A DNA stretch of 64,000 bases from Tipula vernalis (GCA_958295665.1 OY282558.1:184986015-185050014); one strand, 5' to 3'. Shown: positions 11,192 through 22,529, counted from the first letter of the stretch. The notes: generated by a model from the letters alone, not told the origin. Numbers and translations: made by a program.

Positions 11192-12084
11192 CTGACAAAG
11201 GTTACAAAATCACATTTAATGGTGATGTTGCATTTATTTCGAAGAATGATAAAAATATGTTCGCTGCCCGCCGTAATGGTCAGCTATACCAGACAATTTT
11301 TTATGTTGAACGAAGGGTGTTTGCGGGGATTGCTGGAGTGGAACAATTAAATAAGGCATCGCAGAATTTGTGGCATTTTCGTCTGGCACATTTAAATGTC
11401 AGCGACATGAAAAAGATGGTGAATCAAAACATGGCGATTGGATTGGACAAATTTAAGGTGAACATCGATGACAAGTTTTGTGAATCTTGTGTAATTGGTA
11501 AGCAAACGCGTTTACCATATCCACACAGAAAGGAAATCCGTTCTAAACGAGTTTTAGAATTGATTCACACTGATGTCAGTGGTCCAATGAGTGAAATGGC
11601 GTATGACGGTTCGAGATTTTTTGTTAGCTTTACTGATGATTTTTCACGTATATCCATGGTATACTGCATGAAGCAGAAAAGTGAGATTCTCGATAAATTC
11701 CAACAACATGTTGCTACGGCTGAAACGCAACATGGGAAAAGAATTGCGAAATTACAATTGGATAATGGCGGCGAGTATTGCTCAAAAGAATTTAAATCTT
11801 TTTGTGTCAAGAAGGGTATTCGGCTGAATTTCACGGTACCCTACAATCCGGAAATGAATGCAGTATCTGAACGTTTTAATCGTACTATGGTTGAAAAAGC
11901 AAGAACAATGCTTTTGTCGAGTGGTTTAAGTCGTCGATTTTGGAACGAAGCTGTTTTGTGCGCAAATTATATTAAGAATCGTTCACCAACAAGTGCCATT
12001 GGTAAACAATTTGTTAGTAAGACGCCTGCTGAAATTTGGTATGGCAAAAAGCCGGATTTGTCGCAACTTCTTGTTTTTGGTTAG
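11170..12084 (+). pseudogene. copia integrase part of the polyprotein
   Basis: It contains the HHCC zinc region (LWHFRLAHLN ... FCESCVIGKQ), then the catalytic core with HTDVSGPM, LQLDNGGEY and SERFNRTMVEKART, giving the D, D, E pattern. Integrase inserts the cDNA. The frame ends at TAG 12082-12084 (LLVFG*), while homologous sequence continues past it without a shift, so this is a point nonsense mutation. Confidence 0.88.
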
Positions 12085-12737
12085 ATTTGTTACAATTATG
12101 TACCGGAAGAAAATCGTACAAAGTTGGATGCTAAATCATCAAAATGTTACATGCTCGGATATGGTTTATCATCACACACGTATAGACTATGGGACATCGA
12201 AAATGACAAGCTTGTCATGGACCGTAATGTGACATTCAACGAGAAATCAATTTTCGATCGTTTGAATTATGTCAATATATCTAATTCAGAGGCGGCAGGC
12301 GATGACATTGATGACGAACGTGAACATAACCACGATACAAATTTAGATGGCATCGGTAACATAAATGATAATGTCCACAGTACTTCGAATAGCATGGGTA
12401 ACAACAATGAATTGTGCCGTGGTGATCGTTTAAAAAGAAAACCAGATCGGTACGGATATGAACCGGGAACTTGGTTTGCTGGTTATGCATTTTCAGGGCC
12501 GCTATTCTTGAAATTCGATCAAAAAAAGTCGCCCGTAATTTTCTAGTGAAATACGTAATTTCAGACGAGAATTTAAATTGTTTCATACCAAAGTCACCGG
12601 CGACTTTTTTCGGTGAATTTCAAGAATACGGGCCCAGATGAGGAATTTGTGCAAAATGATCCGGTTACGATGAACGATGCAAGGAAACGTGCTGATTAGC
12701 CAAAATGGGAGATGACAATTAATGATGAATTTCATCA
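12085..12737 (+). pseudogene. copia integrase-RT linker, broken by stops and a MITE
   Basis: The frame continues after the TAG with SKCYMLGYGL and an acidic, Asn-rich linker to GYAF (about 12493). It is then interrupted by a palindromic MITE at 12497-12634. Beyond the MITE the same frame resumes with EEFVQNDPVTMNDARKRAD, meets TAG at 12697-12699 in the place of a conserved Trp, and loses one base near 12735. Confidence 0.8.
12497..12634. repeat. 138-bp palindromic MITE inserted in copia pol
   Basis: The ends are GGCCGCTATTCTTGAAATTC and, reversed, GGCCCGTATTCTTGAAATTC. CAG is duplicated on both sides (12494-12496 and 12635-12637). Taking out the MITE and one CAG joins GYAFS to DEEFVQN in one frame, so the insertion limits are exact. 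Insertion plus duplication is 141 bases, a multiple of three. Confidence 0.85.
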
Positions 12738-13616
12738 TTGTTAAAAAATGACACTTGGCCTTTGTGTAAGTTACCAACTGGTCGTAAAGCTATTACATGC
12801 AAATGGGTGTTTAAGATGAAATATAAACCAAATGGCGATGTCGACAAGTACAACGCAAGACTTGTTGCTCGTGGGTTTTCGCAAGAAAAAGGTTTCGACT
12901 ATAATGAAACGTATTCACCAACGGCCAAGCTAACAACTTTTCGAGTTTTATTGTCAATCATCGTCAATCATTTTGGATATGAAATACATCAGATGGATGT
13001 AAAATGTGCATTTCTGAATGGACAATTGAAGGAAGATATCCACATGACACAACCAGAAGGGTTTGTGAAAGACAAAACAATGGTTTGCAAGTTGAATAAA
13101 TCATTATACGGATTGAAACAGGCTTCACGTATGTGGAATGAGCGTTTTAATCAGTTCATTATTGAAATTGGTTTCAATCGTTGCGAATCGGATCAATGCT
13201 TGTATATCAAATTTGAAAAAGACATCGTTTGTTATATTCTCTTGTATGTCGATGACTTGGCAATTATTTCCAACAATGTGCAGATGATCAACGATATTAA
13301 AGCAAAGTTAGCAAGAGAGTTCGAAATGATGGATGTTGGAAAAATTAATTTATTTTTGGGAATTCATGTTGAACGGAATTCAAGTGATAATTCGATTGCA
13401 TTGAGTCAGTCACGTTATTTAAAGAATGTTTTAATGAAATTTGATATGAACAACTGTAAATCGGCGAAAACACCGATTGAAAATCGTTTGAGTTTACCAT
13501 ATGGTGATAAAAATAACTTGACTGATCAGCCGTATAGAGAGAGAGCTCATTGGATGTTTGACGTATGCCACTCAAACAACTCGACCAGATTTGTGTGCAT
13601 CAACGAATTTTTTTAG
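12738..13616 (+). pseudogene. copia reverse transcriptase part
   Basis: Reverse transcriptase of the copia class: KNDTWPLCKLP, KCKWVFK-like ITCKWVFKMKYKPNGDVDKY, QMDVKCAFLNGQL, LYGLKQASRMWNERF and the catalytic YVDDL (about 13246). The frame enters by a one-base loss near 12735 and leaves by an AG-repeat length change at about 13535, after which the correct frame continues in the next segment. Confidence 0.9.
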
Positions 13617-14202
13617 TCGATTTCAAAGCTGTTGTACTGATGAACACTTCATGTATGCGAAACGTATTTTGCGATACATTCAGGGAACGGCTGGATTGAA
13701 AATGGTTTATCATCGCAATGCTACAGCTGATATTTTGACTGGATACGCTGACTCTGATTGGGCTGGTGATGAGAACGACCGTAAATCAACGTCAGGTTAT
13801 GTATTCATGGTATTTGGCAATACAGTAAGTTGGCTATCACAAAAGCAACCAACTGTCAGTCTTTCGTCAACTGAAGCTGAATATTTGGCATTGGCAAAGT
13901 GCATTTGTGAAGCAAAATGGTTACGCTGTTTATTGAATGAACTTGGTCATCGTTGCATATCATCAACAACGATATTCGAAGATAATCAGTCATGCATCAA
14001 AGTGGCAGAAGAGCCACGAGATCATAAACGTATGAAACATATTGATGTGAAATATAATTCCATTCGAGAAGCTGTCGCCAACAAGGAAATCAAGTTGCAA
14101 TACATCTCAACCAACGATCAAGTTGCGGATATTATGACAAAAGGACTCGGAAGAATTTTATTTGAGAAACATCGTAAGAGTTTAAATTTATGTTTTAATT
14201 AA
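13558..14202 (+). pseudogene. copia RNase H part
   Basis: Copia-type RNase H: ADSDWAGDENDRKSTSGYVF, STEAEYLAL, FEDNQSCIKVAE, KHIDVKYNSIRE and DIMTKGL near the end. It removes the RNA strand during reverse transcription. This segment is open to its natural stop at 14200-14202. The polypurine tract (aagaggcgg) lies just before the 3' LTR. Confidence 0.9.
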
Positions 14203-14338
14203 GTTTTAACTTTAAGGAAATGTTTTCATTTATTAGAGTACATGTTTAACGTAGAGTTCATAATTAAAATTAAATTTTATTTGTTTTTATTTTTGTATTT
14301 AAATTCAAATTGGGTTAACGGATCAAATTAAGAGGCGG

Positions 14339-14544
14339 TGACAGAATATGTAATTTGTCGGTTACCCAATAAGCAATATGAATGCGACCATATTATAATT
14401 CTTCTTTAATTGTTTTGTGGTTAGTTGTAAACGATCCTTCATACTGAGAACATTAAAAAGAAATATTTTAATCTTGCATAAACGTATTTTATTTTCTTTA
14501 AATATTTTAATACCACGTGTTTTATTTCTTTAACCATTTTAATA
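14339..14544 (+). repeat. copia 3' LTR
   Basis: TGACAGAATATG again, preceded by the polypurine tract. It is 32 bases longer than the 5' LTR because its last segment (ttttatttcttt ... ttttaata) is present as a second, diverged copy. The target duplication GAATG follows at 14545. Confidence 0.9.
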
Positions 14545-14925
14545 GAATGCATGTCGAAAAACCTGAAGTCTTTTGGAATGCGCCTACCTTCACATGCACC
14601 GTAATCCATTACCGATGTGGATTTGATAATTAGCTTTCATATGTATGTCTTTTCACACGTATCGAAGATTGCTAATTTGACCGAAGCGCAACTAGTTTCA
14701 TTTCGAATGTTACAAATTGGTTGTCAAAAATGTATTTGTTAAAAATCAATTACATATATGAATTTAATTAAACCAAAATAAATAATTTTCGATAAACGTA
14801 TCAAATTCAACTAAAAAAATATTAATTAAGATATTAATCAAAATTCCAAAAACATCTAGTCAGTTTTGAGATTAATATCTGTCATTCTTTTCACACGGTA
14901 ATTCAGTACCGCAGTGGATTACATA

Positions 14926-15053
14926 GGCTGCTTTCCAAACAATACTTATTTACTTACTTATTTGTGGAATCTTACTTATTAAACGTAATTTCTTATGGAA
15001 CAAGTTAGGTTCCACAAATAAGTAAGTAAATAAGTATCGTTTGGAAAACAGCC
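14926..15053. repeat. Palindromic MITE, second copy, TSD ATA
   Basis: Same family and length as 9533-9660, with the same arms and end sequence (GGCTGCTTTCC ... GGAAAACAGCC). It is flanked by ATA at 14923-14925 and 15054-15056. Partial relatives lie at about 15270-15349 and 16186-16237. Confidence 0.85.
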
Positions 15054-15459
15054 ATAATACCGAATTATAAAGTGTATCTGATAATCCACTCGACATTAGA
15101 TTTGCACATTTTACACGACCTTTTTTCGGATGAGGTAATCCAGTTCGGAATTGGATTATGATGCGTATGAAAGCCACTTATGTGGTTGAAAAAAAAATAA
15201 AGATGAAGAGAAGCGCAGTCAGACGTAGAGTGCCGCAAATCTGTTTGGGGTATAAGCTAAATCGATTGGAATGACTTTATTTACTTATTTAAAATAGCGG
15301 CAAATAGGTCCATTAGTATTAAATAAGTCACGTTTGGAAAACAGCCTCAATGTTACAGCTTAGGCGTTTTCGGAAATACATCCTGAATAATTTCATGCCA
15401 ATTTTCGACCATTAAACTTATCTGTCTATTTAAGAACGAATGAGATATCTTCAAGCTAA

Positions 15460-16095
15460 AGCGTAAAACACACCGAGCAGCGGCAGCGAGCAACAAATTT
15501 AAATATAGGTTGATTTGCTTATGTATTCATAGATAGTCGTATGTTAAGCAAAAGTAAAAGCAATTTTTATAAAAACATTAAAGTTTTTGATAATTTTAAT
15601 AGATAAATGTTGATTAAAAGAAAATCTATCATAAGTGGAATGTGTGGGACATGTCGCGCTGCTCTTGGTGTGTTTCAGTTTCAGCCTTAATTTAGAAGTT
15701 GTTGTGTTAATTTTTTTTTTTTTTTTGAATAAATGGTTGTAAAAACAAATAAAAATAAAAAAGAATTCATAATTACGATAAATATGAATGTATTTTAGAA
15801 AAATTATTTTGTATGTCTTTGAATTATCTCTCAAAATGCATTTTCGAATTTTGCTGTCATATTAAAATGTATTTTTAACTTTTTGTATGTGATGGATAAA
15901 GGCTGAAACACACCAAGAGCAGCGCGACATGTCCCACATATTCCACTTGTGATAGATTTTCTTTTAATCAACATTTATCTATTAAAATTATCAAAAATTT
16001 AAATGTTTTTATAAAAATTGCTTATACTTTTAATAAGCAAATCAACATATATTTAAATTTGCTGCTCGCTGCCGCTGCTCGGTGTGTTTCACGCT
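15460..16095. repeat. Long-TIR element, arms about 200-230 bp, TSD TAA
   Basis: The left arm 15460-15690 and right arm 15897-16095 are near-identical inverted repeats beginning AGCGTRAAACACACCGAGC. TAA flanks both ends (15457-15459 and 16096-16098). The centre (15691-15896) is AT-rich without a gene, and the left arm carries about 30 extra bases. Non-autonomous; the 3-bp TAA duplication would fit PIF/Harbinger. Confidence 0.8.
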
Positions 16096-16241
16096 TAATG
16101 CCCCAAACACATAGACGCCGTTCGAAGCGCCGCTGAAATTAAAATACATGTAGTTTCATATTAGCGGAGAGACCTCGATAAGATACTTATTTGAATAATT
16201 TAGGTTCCACAAATAAGTATTCGTTTCGAAAACAGCCCTAG

Positions 16242-16346
16242 GGCTTTTCCAAAAGTTACATTTATTTGTGGAACCTAACTTATTCAATGTAATTTCCTAT
16301 ATAATAAGTTAGGTTTCACAAATAAGTATAACTTTCGGGAAGAGCC
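16242..16346. repeat. Palindromic MITE, third copy (diverged)
   Basis: Shares ttatttgtggaacctaactt and its reverse with the copies at 9533 and 14926, but the ends read ggcttttcc and ggaagagcc. It abuts the next copy, with only the 3-base TAA between them. Confidence 0.75.
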
Positions 16347-16349
16347 TAA

Positions 16350-16461
16350 GGCCCTTTTCCAATTATTTACTTATTTAGTTAGTGGAACCCAACGTAATAC
16401 ATAAGAAATTACTTTGAATAAGTTAGGTTCCATCAAACAATTAGGTAATTGGAAAAGGGCC
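16350..16461. repeat. Palindromic MITE, fourth copy, TSD TAA
   Basis: The ends GGCCCTTTTCC and GGAAAAGGGCC are perfect inverted repeats. TAA is duplicated at 16347-16349 and 16462-16464. The centre again holds the ttaggttcca block. Confidence 0.8.
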
Positions 16462-16465
16462 TAAG

Positions 16466-16512
16466 TGTAGAATGCGTGTCGAGAAACCTTAAGTCTTTTG
16501 GCATGCGTCTAC
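16466..16512 (+). repeat. Intact copy of the copia target repeat
   Basis: gtgtagaatgcgtgtcgaga continues to cttttggcatgcgtctacc, the uninterrupted version of the sequence split by copia. It defines the GAATG duplication independently. Confidence 0.7.
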
Positions 16513-17174
16513 CTTCACGCTTATGTTTCAACCTTTGTTGATTAAAATCGCAAATAAACAACAAAGAACAAACATAATTTTATATTGTAAACGAGCCGCT
16601 TTGTTCAAAGGGTAATAAACAACTAAACTCTTGAAACAACTGCCGCCTTAATTGGTCACTTGAACAGTTATTGGTATAAAAATAAAAATGCAAATTATGC
16701 TCAAAATAAAAACCGAAAATAATATTATTTTTACTCTTATCTTCTATTCTCTTATATTCCTAGAATAATTCTATACCAACAAAAACTATTCATTCCGGAA
16801 TGAAAATACACGGCATTGTTGTTGTAAAATGCTCAAAGTAAGACGGCATACAAGTATGGCAATTTCACAGTTAAAGACTTTTAATTGTATGTTTAATGTA
16901 ATCAACTTTAAAGAATAAAATAAATTGGATGCTATCATTTGCCGAACAAAATGATTCAAATGATATTTTCACTGTAAAAACAAAAATGAAAGTAGGAATT
17001 ACTCCAGTCTAACAAATAAAGCAAACCTAAAATTTCGTAGCACGTTTAGAAAAGTTTCATTTCATTAACAAATTATTGAAGAAAGAGATTCGAAAATTTA
17101 AAATAACCAATTTTATATAACGCAAAACGAGGTCGTATTACTTAATTTTTCCGAAAACCTCATAAAATTTTCTT
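16513..17174. other. Unassigned AT-rich stretch
   Basis: No gene, hairpin or repeat boundary recognised. Confidence 0.3.
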
Positions 17175-17535
17175 TACAAAAAAAAAAAAAAAAAAAAATT
17201 GTATGCCCATAAATTTGCCCTATATTAATTTGATGATAATTTTTGTCCCCACTTTATTATATTTGGTTAGCCAAATATTTTATTTGATACCTATTTATTA
17301 TTTTTGTTTCTACTGGTTGACTCTCAAAACCTTTAATTCAATGCCCAAAAATAATTTTTTGTGTTCCCTTCAAATAATGCCAAAAAATAATAAATCTTGC
17401 CAAAGTATTATATTTTGTTCTAAAAAATTAATTTTATGATGCCAAGAAATTTTTTTTTGTTGCTCATAAATTTGTGCCGCTTTATTAATTTTTTGTATCT
17501 CAAATATTAATTATTTGTGTGCCGCTTTATTGCCA
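17175..17535 (-). repeat. Degenerate short-period repeat array (B)
   Basis: On the minus strand, words like ggcatcataaaattaatt, agaacaaaatataatac and attattttttggcatt repeat every 20 or so bases. They share aacaaa-tataat-tttgg(ca/aac) with array A at 8320-8690 in opposite orientation. Confidence 0.45.
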
Positions 17536-19334
17536 GCCAAATCTTAATAGCAGATTACTATGGGATGCCCTGAAAATCATGCTATAGCGATAAGCGCAGA
17601 GGAGGTTGAGGAGACAGGCGGTAGGCGATATAGAAAAGCTAATGTGACAAGGGGTAGATTTATTGGTCACAAAATTAATTGACTTTAATTCTGATTTTTG
17701 TGAATGGTTCACAGAGATGCTCCTCTAGACAGCATAAATCTCTGAAGAAACAGCACAAATCCTCAGAAAAAAATATTTTGAACATTGTGGATACTCTCCG
17801 AACGGAGTAATTTATATCCTTAAAGATCTTCAACAGTTATATTAGAGATGCATAACTGGAGCTAATTCTTATGGTAGAGGGTTTAAATTGTCATGACTAA
17901 TTGTATTATTGGAGAAGGAGGCTCCAAATTTAAGAAAACCCGTAACATATTTAAGAACTAACCTCCTCAAAATGTATATTTATGTGTCCGGCAAACAATG
18001 TATTAATTTCAAATTCAAAAAATTCAGCAAACTTGGCAAAATTTGCAGCATTGCGTTTAAACATTAATTGTGTAGTAAATTAACTGCAATCTGACGTTTA
18101 AAAACCAAGTTCACGAACCTACCCATAAATTAATTTTTCAATTTTTTATAAAACGCCTGCATCGATGCAATATTTGGTATTAATTGCAATAATGACTTTT
18201 GAAAGCATCCTGTTTTTATTATTAACACAAATAGTTAGCAGTCAGCTATTTTTAGATTAAAATGGTATACTAGTTAGTTAGTGTTAGGAGTATAACGTCA
18301 AAAATAAATGCAATGTTATGTGTTATTGAACTATTTAGCATACTTAATTGGATCAAATTTATTGATTTTTAATCTCCGGAGGATTTTTATTTAAAATGAT
18401 AAATACAATAAACACCATAAGTAATCCATAATGTGGAACTTAAATCGATTTTAAGAGCGTAAGACTTAATAATTCAACTTTAAATTAGAAACGACTGTGA
18501 AATGGGACCAACATGTTCCAAATAAGTCAACAGCAAAAGGCAAATTGATATTCTTCCTTCCCTACATTATTATCATGAGCAACAAGAGAACTTAAGTAAG
18601 TGCCAGTACCTCAACCTTAAAACCTGAAATAAGATATTTCGTTTTGGACTCATTGATTTTGAAAACAACGGTAACTAATAGATTAAGTAACTCTTGCATA
18701 CCGATACTTTTTAATTCTTTCACCCAAATTAGAATGCCTCTTTTACCCAAACTAACTGCCGGTTTTTTTTTACTTTTACCAAATACATGTCCCAACATGA
18801 GATTAAAAAGTATCGACGATAGGCGATACTTGCCAATCATCGAAGTTAATTGCAAAAATTTCCGATAGCTTGTTCTCAACATTAACATAACTTTCTATTT
18901 CTAATACAACTGAATGGCTTAAGTTGGTTGTAAAATTAATTCGTTAAACTCGTGAACAAATGAATAAACAAACCAATTCTTTGTAAGCGATATTTCAATC
19001 AATTTCATATTTTTTGGTGTTTTCATCGAGCATGGTCTAATCATTAACCAAACTAATAGTTGAAGTAATAGTTGACAAATATTTACTGTCGCTTTACAAA
19101 CTATGACTTTCTCAAATATTTTACTTATGTAAAGTTGGGGAACACAAAAATTACAACATAGACATACGTGTTAGTTGTGAAACTATAAATATTGAAAAAA
19201 AAAAAAAAAAAAACAAAAAAATCCAGATTGTCTTTATTATTATATAAAACAGTTCCTATAACTGTAAAATTCCACATTCACTTTAACTTATAATCACTAT
19301 TCAAAATTCTTCAAAAAAAAACCTTTTATTTTAC
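17536..19334. other. Unassigned; possible weak RT relic at 18592-18888 (-)
   Basis: Mostly AT-rich sequence. The minus-strand open frame 18888-18592 ends with KINESKTKYLIS, reminiscent of the conserved KxNxxKTK segment after the active site of LINE reverse transcriptases, but no other motif supports it. If the exon at 19335 belongs to an active gene, this whole stretch is its first intron. Confidence 0.3.
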
Positions 19335-19414
19335 CTATCCCGAATATTTTCCAAGTAATCCGCAATAAAATCAATGGCCGCAATTCCAAATTCACGAAAT
19401 TCCTTTACATCCAT
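19335..19414 (-). CDS. Isolated first exon of an amd/Ddc-family gene
   Basis: ATG at 19414 opens MDVKEFREFGIAAIDFIADY, continuing LENIRDR to the splice donor (AG|GTAAAA, GT at 19334-19333). It is 80 bases long with the codon split after two bases, exactly as in exon 1 of the complete gene at 62196-62117, and the proteins match at about 20 of 26 positions. This N-terminal helix belongs to the dimer interface of group II PLP decarboxylases. Exon 2 and the 1.2-kb catalytic exon should lie to the left, but I find neither in 1-19334. Either the gene has a first intron longer than 19 kb, or this is an orphan duplicate. Confidence 0.75.
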
Positions 19415-21050
19415 TATTCACAAATATAAAATCACTCTATTTACTTCGCTTTTCTATATAATTTCACTTTTTTATAATAAATACACAGAGACACAAAGAA
19501 ATTTTTTACTAAATATTTTTTTTTTCTTATAATTTCACTAATGTACACGCTTTTCTTCACAATTCACTGATCATTGTTACATTAAAAAAAAAAAAAAAAA
19601 TTTAAAAATTTTTTACTGTTGAATGATGTTGATGTTTCAAGTTATAAAATCATTGTAACTTGGAGTTTATAAAATACATAAGCTTTTACTAACGTTTGGT
19701 TTTTTTTTTTTAAATTTTTGAAATTAAAACACTTACACTTTTCGTTAAGGTGACCAGTTTCATGTACAATAATTTCGGAGAGAAAAAAGTTTTGTTTGTC
19801 ACACAACGTCACTATTGTGTAAATGAAAAATTATGAAAACACAAAATAAAACCAAAATATTAAATTCAAAATATAGAATTGGTAAATCGTATGTATACAT
19901 ACGTTTGGCCACCTCAGATTTAATGCACGAGTATTGAGTCAAAAACGATTATGAATATTCTTATAACACATTTTTGATTGCTTATTGCTTAATAATAGTA
20001 AACTTAATTATGTGTGTATTTCCCATGAAGATTTTTGTTGCTTTCATACTTTCACTAATCAAGTTTTTACTATCGAATTATATCACATCGGATATTCACG
20101 TTATTCTGTATTGTTTCTAAAGCTTTTGCATGTTTTTATTAGTTAACAATTTTTTTTTTTTCAATTTTATTTGCATTAATAGAGTTTAAGCCTGGTCACT
20201 TTAAAATTATCTTGAAATATTATGTTGACTTATATTTATTAATTTACCAAATCGTCATGTAACATCAAATGGAATGGATTTATCGAAAGATTAATTTACA
20301 TCGCTTGTATGTCAATGTATAAATAAATATGGAAATGTACAGTTTTGTGCAAATTAATAATTATGTAAATTTTTACACTTGATTTTAGTAATCCGTTCGG
20401 TTACGGTTGAAAAGAAAAGTGTCATAATATTATGGTAAGATGATTATAGGGATTATACTAGATAAATAGTGTACTTATGTATGTCGAAAGAAGCAAAGAA
20501 ATAATTTTACAATATTTATGTTTATCGATGCAATAAGGCTGAAACATAACGAAATTAATCTACTGTATGCAGAGGCGAAACACTTACGAATGGTTTAATT
20601 GCAAATGTTGATAACTAATTGCAGGCCATCTATAGGTACCATGTAATAAAATAAAAAAAATTATTGCAATAAAAATAAATAAATACAGGTTGTTGTTTTC
20701 CGTTTGTTAAATGTTAATAAATTTAAATTTTTCTTGATCAACTATTTAAATTAGTCTAAGAATAAACTTGGAGCACTCGTGTAAAATAAATTAATTATCA
20801 CTAGAACAACAACATTCTGTATTTTATTTTAGTTTAAACCCTTACTTTACGATTTGGAATCTTTTGTATACAAATTTTGGAAAATTTATTCTTATTAAAT
20901 TATTAATAAAAAAATCCTCACTCTTGTTTCGACTCTCGTCTAAATAAGTGCTCTTAAACAATAAATTAAAAAAAAAAAAAACAAAAACAAAAAAGAAGGA
21001 TTATAATAAGAACAGTTTCAAAATACTTATACCATATATATTAAAACATT
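19415..21050. other. AT-rich stretch upstream of the isolated exon
   Basis: This would hold the 5' UTR and promoter of the minus-strand exon at 19414 if that gene is active. I cannot place a TATA box or initiator. A-runs and T-runs occur at 19583-19601 and 20950-20990. No coding potential. Confidence 0.3.
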
Positions 21051-21141
21051 TTGTGTAGTGATTAATTTTAGTGATTAGTGCAAATTTAAATAAACTATCT
21101 TATTAAGTGGAAATATCGATAGTTCGGCTCCTGCTTGCAGG

Positions 21142-22529
21142 ATGCCTCACTTTGAACATCCAAACAGATTCGGGCCTCTCTTATCTGAAGCAGATTTTGT
21201 TGAGTTGCCTGAACCTTCACCAGTAAAACGACAATATGGTAGTTTTCACCAAAGTAATATTGATAACGAAAAGTATCTATTAATCACTAGTGCATGTGAA
21301 AAAATTAAAAACCTTGGATCATTATCAGTTTTTGCCGTTGATAAAGCACTTGCCATGATCACTGAAACCGGTATTAAAAATGCCAAATTATTAAAAACAG
21401 GTCAGTTATTAATTCTAACAAAAAATAATACCGCTACAAAAAAATTACTCGCTGCTAAAACTCTCGGTGGGTTAGTTAACATCGCTGTAACGGAGCATCC
21501 CTTTCTTAATAACTCTGAGGGTTTCATTTCACAAGCGACTCACAAGCGAGAAAGTAATTAGTGCCAGACGAATAAAAAAACGCAGAGATGGGAAATTGGA
21601 AGATACTCCTGGAATAATATTAACATTTTCTTCACCTTCAATCCCTTTGAAAATCAAAGCTGGGTATCTAATATTAGACGTTCGTCTGTTTATACGAAAC
21701 CCCCTTAGATGTACAAACTGTCAGAAATATGGCCACAGTAAAAATCGATGCACAGTGGATCCCATTTGTGGTGTCCCAAAGACATATGGGTCCTTGTAGT
21801 CTAAAATGTGTAAACTGTGGTGGTGAACATGCTAGTTTTAATAATTCATGCCCAGTATTTCAAAGAGAAAAAGAAATTACCAAAATCAAAACCATCGACC
21901 GTATACCGTTTATTGAAGCAAGGAAAAAATATTTCCGTAACTTTGCAAACACTACACCGGCTTTAAGTACAACCCATCAATCAAATACAACATATGCTGA
22001 CATTACAAAAACGAGAATTACCGAAAGTAAAAAATCTAAAACTAATGAACAAAAACAAATTGTACAAGGAGGACCTTCAAAAATTATACCAATAAACAGT
22101 TTAAAAAATAACATTCAACCTTGTGAAAATATCACCATCAGACCACCCATTAATTCTAACAAACAAATCTCTGAAAAACCAAATAAAAAAATTAAAACCG
22201 TAAACGATAATAATAATCAAAATAATAACCACACTAACACTAATGAAATAGAAAACAATTACAGTAATATTAATTCAAATTTTCCTTATAACCCAAATAA
22301 TACAACTAACACAAATACTACTAACGATAACATAGAAAATAATAATACTGATAATAATAATATTTATGACAGAAATTGCAACCGTACTCTTACAAGTATT
22401 GGTGCAAACCCGAATCTGATCAATGAAAGTAAATATGAAACAAATGTTTTTGGTAACCCTATTACTGAATCATTTAATTCCTTGTATGGAAATGGGAATA
22501 TCGATTATGATGATATATCTTTTTCTTAA
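21142..22529 (+). pseudogene. LINE ORF1 (Gag-like, zinc knuckles)
   Basis: Starts at ATG 21142 (MPHFEHPNRFGPLLSEADF). The RNA-binding part continues through GYLILDVRLFIRNPLRC, then knuckle 1 (CTNCQKYGHSKNRC) and knuckle 2 (CVNCGGEHASFNNSC), followed by FQREKEITKIKTIDRIPF, a sequence typical of I-type ORF1. The C-terminal part (from about 22200) is a long Asn/Thr-rich low-complexity tail. Frameshifts near 21540-21590 and 21780 break the frame into three. It would package LINE RNA. Confidence 0.8.

Larger units (their letters stand above)
9674..14544 (+). mobile_element. Ty1/copia LTR retrotransposon, full-length but dead
   Basis: The order is 5' LTR, primer site, gag with zinc knuckle, protease, integrase, reverse transcriptase, RNase H, polypurine tract, 3' LTR, which is the copia order. 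It is flanked by 5-bp GAATG duplications (9669-9673 and 14545-14549). The single long gag-pol frame is broken by two in-frame TAG codons, at least three frameshifts and an inserted MITE. The LTRs are still about 98 percent alike. Confidence 0.93.

Noticed and set aside
17203..17439. 78-codon hydrophobic open frame
   Set aside because: It lies within a degenerate repeat array; the composition explains the hydrophobic residues.
18592..18888. Firm LINE call
   Set aside because: Only one short motif (KINESKTKY) is suggestive; no active-site box or endonuclease nearby.
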